Shown here: piece by piece, positions 1-5,795 of the stretch
How positions within the stretch are numbered: the stretch's first letter is position 1
How the letters are laid out: each line of letters opens with the position of its first letter
NCBI GenBank assembly: GCA_003543235.1
Contig: DPJA01000042.1
Span: 1 to 6,193, forward strand
DNA from: Lachnospiraceae bacterium
Lineage (GTDB): Bacteria; Bacillota; Clostridia; Lachnospirales; Anaerotignaceae
Length of the DNA: 6,193 nucleotides
Direction: 5' to 3'
Position numbers and translations under genes: made by a program
Notes under the pieces: model-generated
Told to the model about the DNA's origin: nothing
The model's input: the letters and a program-made list of their open reading frames with translations, nothing else
The model's database searches: none

Positions 1-263
1 AAGGACTTTCATTTATGCGTTATTCTATTAGTGATACAGCTGAATATGGTGATTATATAGCAGGACCTAGAGTAGTTACAGATGAAACAAAAAAGGCAAT
101 GAAAGGTATACTTAAAGACATTCAAGAAGGTAACTTTGCAAAGGATTGGATTTTAGAAAATAAAGCTAATCGCCCTCACTTCAGTGCTATGAGAAGAATG
201 CAGAAAGAGCATTTATCAGAAAGCGTTGGAGCTGAATTAAGAAGCCACATGAGAGCAAAATAA
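1..263 (+). CDS. ilvC: Ketol-acid reductoisomerase, C-terminal part (5' truncated by window edge)
   Basis: This is the last 86 codons of ketol-acid reductoisomerase, the NADPH-dependent enzyme that isomerises and reduces acetolactate or acetohydroxybutyrate in valine, leucine and isoleucine synthesis in the cytoplasm. The frame is open from base 3 (reading G-L-S-F-M-R-Y-S), so the Met codon at 15 is internal and not a start. The diagnostic stretch is MRYSISDTAEYGDY at the beginning, followed by GPRV, the helix TDETKKAMKGILKDIQEG, FAKDWILEN, and the closing segment with RPHFSAMRRM. All of this belongs to the helical knotted C-terminal domain of class I enzymes, which supplies metal and substrate contacts. 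The protein ends in HMRAK with TAA at 261-263, a normal end for the short class I form. The Rossmann domain lies upstream of the window, and other ilv/leu genes probably do too. I see no damage. Identification is secure from sequence similarity. Confidence 0.96.
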   Translation, partial: GLSFMRYSISDTAEYGDYIAGPRVVTDETKKAMKGILKDIQEGNFAKDWILENKANRPHFSAMRRMQKEHLSESVGAELRSHMRAK

Positions 264-308
264 ACAGAAAAAGACCTTTAGGGCTTTGTAATTGCCTCCT
301 TGACCCAT

Positions 309-390
309 CCAAAAACCGCATGAATATGCAATTTTAATAAAGTTTTTGGTCTTGCTTTTTTTAAAAAGCAAGTGGGTTTGGCAACGCCCA
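309..390. repeat. Intergenic inverted-repeat block, possibly a dispersed repeat element
   Basis: Three nested or successive dyads lie in this non-coding stretch. CCAAAAAC (309-316) pairs with GTTTTTGG (342-349), with a small inner hairpin GCAT/ATGC at 318-321 and 326-329. Immediately after comes a perfect 10-bp dyad, CTTGCTTTTT (351-360) and AAAAAGCAAG (363-372), with TT at its centre. Then TGGG (373-376) faces CCCA (387-390). The order 'GTTTTTGGTC, T/A-rich palindrome, G-run, C-run' resembles an intergenic repeat that I recall as common in Oscillospiraceae/Ruminococcaceae genomes. That resemblance is from memory and unverified. Neither strand has a U-tract after the main dyad, so it is not a classical terminator, although its RNA would be strongly folded and could protect 3' ends. 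Confidence 0.5.
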
Positions 391-406
391 ATGTCTTTCC
401 ACACTA

Positions 407-443
407 AAACGACCTTCCGTAATTAACTGCCGCAAGGTCGTTT
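407..443. terminator. Hairpin terminator between convergent ilvC and acyltransferase operon
   Basis: The arms AAACGACCTT (407-416) and AAGGTCGTTT (434-443) form a perfect 10-bp stem with a 17-nt loop. On the + strand the stem is followed by CTTTTATTTT, a reasonable U-rich tail for transcription coming from ilvC. On the - strand the stem begins 3 nt past the stop of the DUF2156 gene (447) and ends in TTTT then AGTG, a shorter U-tract. The hairpin therefore plausibly serves both convergent units. Confidence 0.7.
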
Positions 444-446
444 CTT

Positions 447-1400
447 TTATTTTCTGCACAATTCAACTTTTGCCGCCAATGCCTCTACCTCTACACGGCA
501 CTTTGCCATGCCATCATACTTCTCACAAAATTTGGTTGGGTTATAACTGCTTTTTGCCTTTCTAAGCCCCTCAAGTCCCATGTCCTCCTCACGGTTTATA
601 TACATGGTTTGTGTGCAGTGTTCCTGAACATATTTCTGATTTATAAGAGGATACAAACCGTCTATGTCCTTTGCTGCCTTTTCAATATGAATTTGGCTCA
701 TATGTCCTGGTATTACCTGTTCGCCCACAGTAAAGGCTTTCAGCACTCCCCCAATGCGTATACATCCGCCTGTAAGTCCTAACTCCTCAAGGTTAAGCAA
801 TGCACGCTCCACTGATGTACGTTCGTCATATTGGGTAATTGTTACTTCCTTATGGTCCATACACCATTCATCATACAATGCAATACATTCCTCATAATGG
901 GCTGGGGTCAGCTCCTCATATATATAGTCTGGATGCTCTTTAAGTATTTTGTTTATGTGGTTTCGCTTACCATGGAGTTTTTTCCCCTTTAAAGTTGAAA
1001 GACTTTCGCTTAAATACATATAGTCAAAGTTATTTCTATTTGGCTCAAGGTGAATTTCGGGACACGATTTTTCCATCATTTCTTTAAATGGTGCTGAAAC
1101 CGAGCGATACATAAGCTTTACACCAATACTCTTCATGTATTTACACCCTGTTTTAATAGCCTCTGCATAGTCCACGGTATTATCTTTAGGAAACGGTGGC
1201 CATAAAAACGGTACCTCACCATCAAAATCCAGTTTAACAAAAAGGCAGTCATTAGCCTCTGCAAACTGAATTTTACCATCACCACCCCATATATAAATGT
1301 GTGCAAAGCTAAATTCTGCGTTCTCGCACTTCCATGGCTTTATATATTTTTCATGCAGTTTTCTGCTGCTAAGCTTAATATCTTTAAATTCCAATTCCAT
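447..1400 (-). CDS. DUF2156 / phosphatidylglycerol lysyltransferase C-terminal-domain-type protein
   Basis: A 317-residue cytoplasmic protein related to the DUF2156 family, whose fold is shared with the aminoacyl-transferring domain of lysyl-phosphatidylglycerol synthase (two GNAT-like halves). Family-typical signatures are FSFAHIYIW near residues 30-38, the central FDYMYLSESLSTLKGKKLHG (125-144) followed by KRNHINKI, and the late INREEDMGLEGLRKAKSSYNP (268-288). There is no membrane segment, so it is the soluble version and not the multi-pass MprF flippase form. Its substrate is unknown; an acyl or aminoacyl transfer is inferred from the fold only. The ATG at 1398-1400 is preceded by AAGG (complement of 1409-1412) at 8-nt spacing, which supports this start. 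It lies 15 nt after the stop of the Eis-like gene, so it is the second gene of a two-gene operon. A hairpin follows its TAA stop. Confidence 0.85.
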   Translation of the reverse strand: MELEFKDIKLSSRKLHEKYIKPWKCENAEFSFAHIYIWGGDGKIQFAEANDCLFVKLDFDGEVPFLWPPFPKDNTVDYAEAIKTGCKYMKSIGVKLMYRSVSAPFKEMMEKSCPEIHLEPNRNNFDYMYLSESLSTLKGKKLHGKRNHINKILKEHPDYIYEELTPAHYEECIALYDEWCMDHKEVTITQYDERTSVERALLNLEELGLTGGCIRIGGVLKAFTVGEQVIPGHMSQIHIEKAAKDIDGLYPLINQKYVQEHCTQTMYINREEDMGLEGLRKAKSSYNPTKFCEKYDGMAKCRVEVEALAAKVELCRK

Positions 1401-1415
1401 TTACTAAACCTTCTT

Positions 1416-2525
1416 TCAATATTCATCTACAATATGACAAACTTGCAACGGTAGTGCCATGTCCAAAAATTCTGTTTCTTCCTTATTATATATAATTGCA
1501 TTACCCTCTGATTGAAGCTGGGAAATTGTTTTATACCCAATCATAAATTGGGTTAGATTTCCCGCTGAAACTTCAAATGCTGGAGTTTTGTTTGTCTTTT
1601 CACCTTTAAGGTTAAAAATGCCGTTGTTTTCCGGCAGAATATCATCGTTAACCTTAACTGAAATTTCTATTTCCTTACCAAGTGCCTTTAAAAGCTTTTG
1701 CACATTGGCAAGACCAAGTACGTTGTGGGGAAATATAATAAATTTACCCTGTTTGCTTCTGCTTTTTGTATCAGGAGGAAGTTTAATTTTTACCTTTTTC
1801 CCAATACCAAGGTTTATAAGACCATTAACCACCGCTTGCTCGGCTTCGGCATTAAGTGCCATTATTTCCTCACCATAAATCATTTCAGCTGTGTTATAAT
1901 ATATGCCATATCCAAGAATTTCACCATTTTCCCACAATGCAATACACTTACCACCATCAGAGTTGTAATCATCACATTTTAATTTAAAATCCGTAAATGA
2001 ACGCTGTATAATGCCCGAATATTTTTGTGCCGCCTTAATGTAACATTTTAAAAGCGGCGATACATCTTGGCAAAGGTTGACACTTATTAATTTCTCAGCC
2101 TCAATTTTTTCCGCCTTTTCTATCTCTATAAATGCGGTATCACTTACAGGTAAATGTCCAACATAAAAATATGTGCTTAAAACCTCAGGTGTGTGTGCAC
2201 AAAGTACCACACCCAAGTCGTGGATATATTTCATATATTCAGTATACAGCTGTTTCATATATCCTCGACTGCTATAATTAGGATGAGTACACGCCCCAAC
2301 CATCATTGTTGCAGGCAAAATACTTTCCCTTACCTTTATATTGTATGGTATACTTTGTACTTCTGAAACAATATGCCCGTCTTCTTCAATACAAATTGAA
2401 TAATCGGGTATAAATCTATTTTCAAAAAACCAACTTCTAAACTCGTCAGAGTCCGTAAAGCTTATGTTCCACAAATTTTGAAACTGTACCTTATCCTCAA
2501 GCTTTGCGACTCTTACTGTTTTCAA
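1416..2525 (-). CDS. Eis-like GNAT family N-acetyltransferase
   Basis: A 369-residue cytoplasmic protein with the layout of the Eis family: an N-terminal GNAT domain (about 1-135), a second degenerate GNAT-like domain (about 150-260) and an SCP2-like C-terminal domain (about 275-369). The acetyl-CoA binding loop is visible as VGACTHPNYSSRGYMKQL (76-93), with the R-G-Y/x-G-type turn at SSRGYM, followed by the usual helix and CAHTPE. Eis proteins acetylate amines, including aminoglycosides in some mycobacteria, but most clostridial members have no known substrate, so resistance should not be assumed. I chose TTG at 2523-2525 as the start because GAGGTG (complement of 2532-2537) sits 6 nt ahead. 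An in-frame TTG at 2546 would add seven residues (MCIEVLI) but would place that ribosome binding site inside the gene. A promoter and a Fur-type dyad lie directly upstream. The gene is first in an operon with the DUF2156 gene and ends in TGA. Confidence 0.88.
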   Translation of the reverse strand: MKTVRVAKLEDKVQFQNLWNISFTDSDEFRSWFFENRFIPDYSICIEEDGHIVSEVQSIPYNIKVRESILPATMMVGACTHPNYSSRGYMKQLYTEYMKYIHDLGVVLCAHTPEVLSTYFYVGHLPVSDTAFIEIEKAEKIEAEKLISVNLCQDVSPLLKCYIKAAQKYSGIIQRSFTDFKLKCDDYNSDGGKCIALWENGEILGYGIYYNTAEMIYGEEIMALNAEAEQAVVNGLINLGIGKKVKIKLPPDTKSRSKQGKFIIFPHNVLGLANVQKLLKALGKEIEISVKVNDDILPENNGIFNLKGEKTNKTPAFEVSAGNLTQFMIGYKTISQLQSEGNAIIYNKEETEFLDMALPLQVCHIVDEY

Positions 2526-2550
2526 TATTAACACCTCAATACACAAAATA

Positions 2551-2565
2551 TAATAATAATTATCA
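2551..2565. promoter_or_regulatory. Putative Fur/PerR-family operator
   Basis: The 15-mer TAATAATAATTATCA differs at one position from the 7-1-7 Fur inverted repeat TGATAATnATTATCA. It lies just downstream of the predicted transcription start of the Eis-like operon and ahead of its ribosome binding site, where a bound repressor could block transcription. A second short dyad, TATCA-TT-TGATA, overlaps at 2561-2572. The region is very AT-rich, so a chance match is possible. Regulation by iron or peroxide is inference. Confidence 0.4.
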
Positions 2566-2575
2566 TTTGATATAA

Positions 2576-2604
2576 ATTATACAACTTTTGTATGATTTAA
2601 TCAA
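2576..2604 (-). promoter_or_regulatory. Sigma-A-type promoter of the acetyltransferase operon
   Basis: Read on the - strand, a -35 box TTGATT (complement of 2599-2604) is separated by exactly 17 nt from a consensus -10 box TATAAT (complement of 2576-2581). Transcription would start near 2569, giving a leader of about 43 nt before the TTG start at 2525. It is the best-matching promoter on this strand in the intergenic region. Confidence 0.75.
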
Positions 2605-2717
2605 CCCAATTATAAATATTACTAAAAAATGGTTTAAAATATGAACACAATTCATATACAAAAAATTGAACTATCTGCTATTTTCTTTATTTTTTAACAT
2701 TATGTAAATAATAAATC

Positions 2718-2765
2718 CATATTTTTTTAAATATGCTTGTAATTAGATTCAATATGTGTTAAAAT
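2718..2765 (+). promoter_or_regulatory. Promoter of rpsF-ssb-rpsR with UP-element-like dyad
   Basis: The -35 box TTGTAA (2737-2742) and -10 box TAAAAT (2760-2765) are 17 nt apart, and the TG of TGTTAAAAT (2757-2758) makes an extended -10. Directly upstream of the -35 lies an A/T tract arranged as CATATTT-TTTT-AAATATG (2718-2735), the position and composition of an UP element that binds the RNA polymerase alpha subunit. This is expected for a highly expressed ribosomal protein operon. The predicted start is near 2772, giving a leader of about 65 nt. Confidence 0.7.
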
Positions 2766-2775
2766 ATTCAACTGT

Positions 2776-2810
2776 AGCAATATCCTTGCTCTTGTTAAAA
2801 AAACAAGGGC
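2776..2810 (+). promoter_or_regulatory. Structured 5' leader of rpsF mRNA
   Basis: The leader contains a 9-bp hairpin, GCTCTTGTT (2788-2796) with AACAAGGGC (2802-2810), loop AAAAA and one G-U pair. An alternative hairpin AGCAA (2776-2780) with TTGCT (2786-2790) shares bases 2788-2790 and cannot form fully at the same time. rpsF leaders in many bacteria carry an RNA structure bound by the S6:S18 complex for feedback control. Whether this is that motif is uncertain, because I see no CCG trinucleotide, which I recall as a hallmark of it. No U-tract follows, so any control would act on translation. Confidence 0.4.
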
Positions 2811-2837
2811 CATAAGTCCAGAAGGAGGTGTATTTTA

Positions 2838-3128
2838 ATGAATAAGTACGAATTAGCATTGGTTCTCAGACCAGACCTTGAGGAAGAAGCAAAAGTTGCT
2901 GAAAGCCAGAAGGTTCAAGATTTGATTACTAGATTCGAAGGCACAATCGAAAAAATTGACGATTGGGGCAAAAGAAGACTAGCTTACCCAATCAAAAAAG
3001 TTAATGAAGGATTCTTCAGCTTTATTTCATTTGAGGCAGACGGCAGTGCTCCTGCTGAAATTGAAAGCCGTATCCGCATCATGGAAAATGTTCTTCGTTA
3101 TCTCATTATCCGTAAGGATGCGAAATAA
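2838..3128 (+). CDS. rpsF: 30S ribosomal protein S6
   Basis: A 96-residue S6, the usual bacterial length, which binds the central domain of 16S rRNA together with S18 in the platform of the small subunit. The family signature is plain: the opening MNKYELALVLRPDLEEE strand, the DWGKRRLAYPIKK segment (42-54) with the invariant W-G-K-R-x-L-A-Y-P, and the closing ENVLRYLIIRKD. It has no long glutamate tail of the kind RimK extends in enterobacteria. ATG at 2838 is preceded by AAGGAGGTG (2822-2830) with 7-nt spacing. It is the first gene of the rpsF-ssb-rpsR operon, and its TAA stop overlaps the ssb ribosome binding site, which suggests tight translational linkage. A good extended -10 promoter lies upstream. 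Confidence 0.98.
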   Translation: MNKYELALVLRPDLEEEAKVAESQKVQDLITRFEGTIEKIDDWGKRRLAYPIKKVNEGFFSFISFEADGSAPAEIESRIRIMENVLRYLIIRKDAK

Positions 3129-3140
3129 GGAGGTAATTTA

Positions 3141-3587
3141 ATGAACAAGGTTATCTTGATGGGACGCTTGGCTAAAGACCCAGAGGTTAGATATTCTCAG
3201 GGAAGTCAGCCATTAGCTGTAGCAAGATTTTCATTAGCAGTAAACCGTCGCTTTAAACGTGAAGGAGAACCGGACGCTGATTTTATCACGTGCGTTGCCT
3301 TTGGTAAAAGCGGTGAATTTGTTGAACGGTACTTTAAAAAAGGCCAGATGGTAAGCGTAGTTGGAAGACTTCAGGTTCGTTCGTGGGACGATAAAGACGG
3401 AACCAAGCGTTGGAGTACGGAAGTTATTGTTGAAGAGAATTACTTTGCAGAAAGTAAATCTTCTTTTGAAGGAAGAGAAGGTAAGTCTGCCCCTATGGCA
3501 AGCAAGCCTGCTTCTGTTAAACCAAGTACAAACGAAGGTTTCTATCCGATAGATGAAAGTTTAGAAGACGATGATTTACCCTTTTAA
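3141..3587 (+). CDS. ssb: Single-stranded DNA-binding protein
   Basis: A 148-residue SSB that coats single-stranded DNA during replication, recombination and repair and recruits partner proteins. The OB fold covers about residues 1-105: MNKVILMGRLAKDPEVRYS at the start, FSLAVNR, DFITCVAFGKSGEFVERYFKKGQ and VVGRLQVRSWDDKDG. A Ser/Pro/Lys-rich linker of about 30 residues follows, then the acidic tip ESLEDDDLPF, which is the conserved D-D-D-x-P-F tail that binds RecQ, PriA, RecO and other partners. Both ends are intact. The ribosome binding site AAGGAGGT (3127-3134) overlaps the rpsF stop codon and is 6 nt from the ATG. The gene sits between rpsF and rpsR, the standard arrangement in Firmicutes that ties SSB supply to ribosome synthesis. 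SSB binds cooperatively as a tetramer. Confidence 0.98.
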   Translation: MNKVILMGRLAKDPEVRYSQGSQPLAVARFSLAVNRRFKREGEPDADFITCVAFGKSGEFVERYFKKGQMVSVVGRLQVRSWDDKDGTKRWSTEVIVEENYFAESKSSFEGREGKSAPMASKPASVKPSTNEGFYPIDESLEDDDLPF

Positions 3588-3609
3588 ATTATAAAAGGAG
3601 GTTAGGAAA

Positions 3610-3840
3610 ATGATTCAGAAAAGACGTGGACGTAGAAAGAAACGTGTTTGTCAGTCATGTGCTGATAAAATCACATCAGTTGACTACAAAGATATCAATA
3701 AATTAAGAAGATATGTTTCCGAGAGAGGAAAAATTCTTCCTAGAAGAATTACAGGTAACTGTGCTAAGCATCAGAGAGCTTTAACAACAGCTATTAAGAG
3801 AGCTAGACACGTTGCATTAATGCCTTACTCACAGGATTAA
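3610..3840 (+). CDS. rpsR: 30S ribosomal protein S18, zinc-ligand (C+) form
   Basis: A 76-residue, strongly basic S18 that partners S6 on the platform of the 30S subunit. Signature segments are KDINKLRRYVSERGKILPRRITGNCAKHQR and the closing KRARHVALMPY. Residues C14 and C17 form CQSC, and C51 with H54 forms CAKH. Together they match a C-x2-C...C-x2-H zinc site, so this is the C+ form; many bacteria also or only carry C- paralogues lacking these ligands, used when zinc is scarce. AAAGGAGGT (3594-3602) precedes the ATG at 7-nt spacing. The gene is last in the operon, 22 nt after ssb, and is followed by a strong terminator, so genes such as rplI or dnaB that sometimes follow are not in this transcript. 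Confidence 0.98.
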   Translation: MIQKRRGRRKKRVCQSCADKITSVDYKDINKLRRYVSERGKILPRRITGNCAKHQRALTTAIKRARHVALMPYSQD

Positions 3841-3862
3841 TTTTTTAGTCTAAATGTAATTG

Positions 3863-3900
3863 AAAGTGGTGAAATCCTATGGATGTCACCACTTTTTTAT
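3863..3900 (+). terminator. Rho-independent terminator of rpsF-ssb-rpsR
   Basis: AAAGTGGTGA (3863-3872) pairs with TCACCACTTT (3886-3895). An inner ATCC/GGAT stem (3874-3877, 3881-3884) extends the helix across one mismatch, with loop TAT. The stem runs into TTTTTTATTTAT, a classical U-tract for the + strand. On the - strand it begins just beyond the stop of the glycosyltransferase gene (3911) but is followed only by TTTCAATT, so it would be a weaker terminator in that direction. Confidence 0.92.
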
Positions 3901-3910
3901 TTATCCATGG

Positions 3911-5701
3911 TTAAGGCAAAAGAAATTCTTTATTTAGCATATTAACTGCATTTGCATTTATCACATCTAATTCCTTTATGGAACGCAATATATTTTTAAG
4001 TGCCAATTCCTTAAAACCATTTTTATAATATACTTCAGCTAAATCCAAAAGCACCTCGTTACTGTTAATTGAATTTAAAACTTCTAAATTTTTCTCAAAC
4101 AATTCAAACTCAGATACTTGCAGTATTTCAGATAAAATTTGATAAATAGTTGCTTTAGAACTGTTTTCAAAAGTAACTGTAGATTTATCTAAAAAATATA
4201 AAATTATTTGTTTTTCTTCGTTGCTTTTCAAAGTTTCTACAAAAGGTTTTATTAGTTCACCCTCACATTCTTGTGAACCCTTTTGTTTACACACCATAGA
4301 ACAAATAACTAAATATTCAAAAGCTTTAATTTTTGTTTCAGGCAATAAACTTCTTTCATTATCCGCTGATATTACTTTAATAAACTCATCAAATGCAGCT
4401 TTATATTCCTTTTTATAAAAAAGCACACGTCCTCTTAAATAGTTAATATCGTCATCATATTTTTCTTTGCTTTGTATTTTTTCAAAGCACTCTTCAGCTT
4501 GTTTATACAGCCTTTCGTTTAGCAAAACATCCACCATTACTAACAAATTGGTAATGTAGCTGCCATTAGCAAACAAACTTTTTATGTTTTCCAAAACCTT
4601 GTCTTTGTCAGAAAACATTTTATTTAAAACTTCGCCTATTTTATATATAAGCTCATAATGATTGCTTTTAGCTTTAATAGCTTTTAAATAAAAGGATAAA
4701 GACTTTGCAAAATCATCTTGTAAAAAATATATATTTCCTAAATCTACATATGCCCTAAATTCCTCTACATCGCCTAAAAAACTTAAATTTGCTGGTGATG
4801 CTCCCATAGAAATACATTTGTTAAAGCTGTCTATAGCCAAAGAATATCTCTTAAGTGATTTATACATTCGTCCTTTAAAATATTCATAATCTGTACATTT
4901 GGGATAAATTTTTAACCCTTCATCTATTATTTTTATACCTTCTTCATTTCTTTTTAAATAATGAAAACAAGCTGCAATTCTAAATATCAGATGAGGACAA
5001 TATGCAAGTGATATATTTTTATTAGCATAAGACTTTTGGAAGTAATAGAGTGCTTTCTCATAATCTCCATCACTCATGTATTCGTTTCCCATATTAAAAA
5101 GTTGAAAAGAATCATCAGGATTTTTATCTAGCAATTTTTGAATAATAGGCATATTTCTGTCACGTTTTTTTTGACCCGCATTAGACTTTAAATAACCATA
5201 ATGACGCACTCTAACATCTGTTAAATGAGGTTTGTGCAAAACTTTTTCATTTAAAGGTATTAATTGCTCATGAATAGTACCTTCGTATCTAAAACAGTGA
5301 TTTTTAAATATCCTAATACCCATGTGTGTATTATAATTTTCTTCCGAATTTTCGTCGGTAAAATTGTGAAATTTCAAGGCAATTATATTAGCTTTTGTTG
5401 TTTCTATTATATCCATTAGTTTTTTTACATCTTCACTATATATAGCTTCATCTGCATCTAAAACCAATATCCAATCCCCTGTGGCTTGTTCCAATGAATG
5501 GTTTCTTGCACTGCCAAAATCGCTATCCCAAGGGTATTCAAAAATTTTGGGGTTAAAACGACTTGCCAGCTTCAAGGTATTATCTGTTGAACCAGTATCA
5601 ACAATTATTATTTCGTTTACAATTGAAGAAACACTGCTTAAGCATTGCTCAATATACTTTTCTTCATTTTTTACTATCATACATAAACTTATATTACTCA
5701 C
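3911..5701 (-). CDS. Family 2 glycosyltransferase fused to a TPR region
   Basis: A 596-residue, probably cytoplasmic enzyme. Residues 1 to about 175 are a GT-A fold family 2 glycosyltransferase: ISLCMIVKNEEKYIEQCL (4-21), IIIVDTGSTDNT (31-42), the metal and sugar-nucleotide site LDADE (81-85, a D-x-D), YEGTIHEQL (139-147) and VRHYGY (165-170). From about 199 onward come tetratricopeptide-like helical repeats, clearest near 199-232, 272-305, 315-347 and 418-446, giving a superhelix suited to gripping a protein substrate. It has no signal peptide or membrane segment. The same domain order occurs in clostridial glycosyltransferases of unknown target; sugar donor and acceptor cannot be read from sequence. 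GTG at 5699-5701 has AGGAGG (complement of 5709-5714) 7 nt ahead. It lies downstream of the Thr-rich repeat protein on the same strand, which makes that protein a candidate substrate. It converges on rpsR. Confidence 0.9.
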   Translation of the reverse strand: MSNISLCMIVKNEEKYIEQCLSSVSSIVNEIIIVDTGSTDNTLKLASRFNPKIFEYPWDSDFGSARNHSLEQATGDWILVLDADEAIYSEDVKKLMDIIETTKANIIALKFHNFTDENSEENYNTHMGIRIFKNHCFRYEGTIHEQLIPLNEKVLHKPHLTDVRVRHYGYLKSNAGQKKRDRNMPIIQKLLDKNPDDSFQLFNMGNEYMSDGDYEKALYYFQKSYANKNISLAYCPHLIFRIAACFHYLKRNEEGIKIIDEGLKIYPKCTDYEYFKGRMYKSLKRYSLAIDSFNKCISMGASPANLSFLGDVEEFRAYVDLGNIYFLQDDFAKSLSFYLKAIKAKSNHYELIYKIGEVLNKMFSDKDKVLENIKSLFANGSYITNLLVMVDVLLNERLYKQAEECFEKIQSKEKYDDDINYLRGRVLFYKKEYKAAFDEFIKVISADNERSLLPETKIKAFEYLVICSMVCKQKGSQECEGELIKPFVETLKSNEEKQIILYFLDKSTVTFENSSKATIYQILSEILQVSEFELFEKNLEVLNSINSNEVLLDLAEVYYKNGFKELALKNILRSIKELDVINANAVNMLNKEFLLP

Positions 5702-5732
5702 ATCAAAGCCTCCTAACCATACTATTCTATGA

Positions 5733-5762
5733 AAAATCGCAGAGCTTGTGCCCTGCGATTTT
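5733..5762 (-). terminator. Hairpin terminator or attenuator after the repeat-protein gene
   Basis: AAAATCGCAG (5733-5742) and CTGCGATTTT (5753-5762) form a perfect 10-bp stem with a 10-nt loop. On the - strand it lies 33 nt past the stop of the repeat-protein gene and its 3' arm ends in TTTTT before CAT, a short U-tract. It is only about 18 nt ahead of the glycosyltransferase ribosome binding site. I see no convincing promoter in between, so partial read-through may supply the downstream gene. Confidence 0.7.
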
Positions 5763-5795
5763 AAATAACCTAATACATCATAAGCTCAAATAAGC

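Noticed and set aside
270..287. Small hairpin just after the ilvC stop as its terminator
   Set aside because: The stem is interrupted (AAAG/CTTT and CC/GG around a mismatch) and lacks a U-tract. The hairpin at 407-443 is a better terminator.
300..328. Possible + strand promoter TTGACC followed by an AT-rich -10
   Set aside because: At 16-17 nt spacing the -10 candidates (GAATAT, AATATG) are poor, and no gene follows on that strand before the terminator at 407.
1588..1982. Two overlapping + strand open frames (1588-1878 and 1698-1982)
   Set aside because: They lie antisense inside the Eis-like gene, lack a good ribosome binding site and show no family resemblance. They are shadows of the coding bias on the other strand.
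3361..3552. + strand 63-codon open frame
   Set aside because: It is a shifted frame wholly inside ssb, whose own protein is intact and conserved.
4221..4418. + strand 65-codon open frame
   Set aside because: It is antisense to the TPR part of the glycosyltransferase, with no recognisable protein features.
5481..5793. + strand open frames 5481-5732 and 5563-5793
   Set aside because: They are antisense to the glycosyltransferase N-terminus and run through the hairpin spacer. They lack the features of a real gene.
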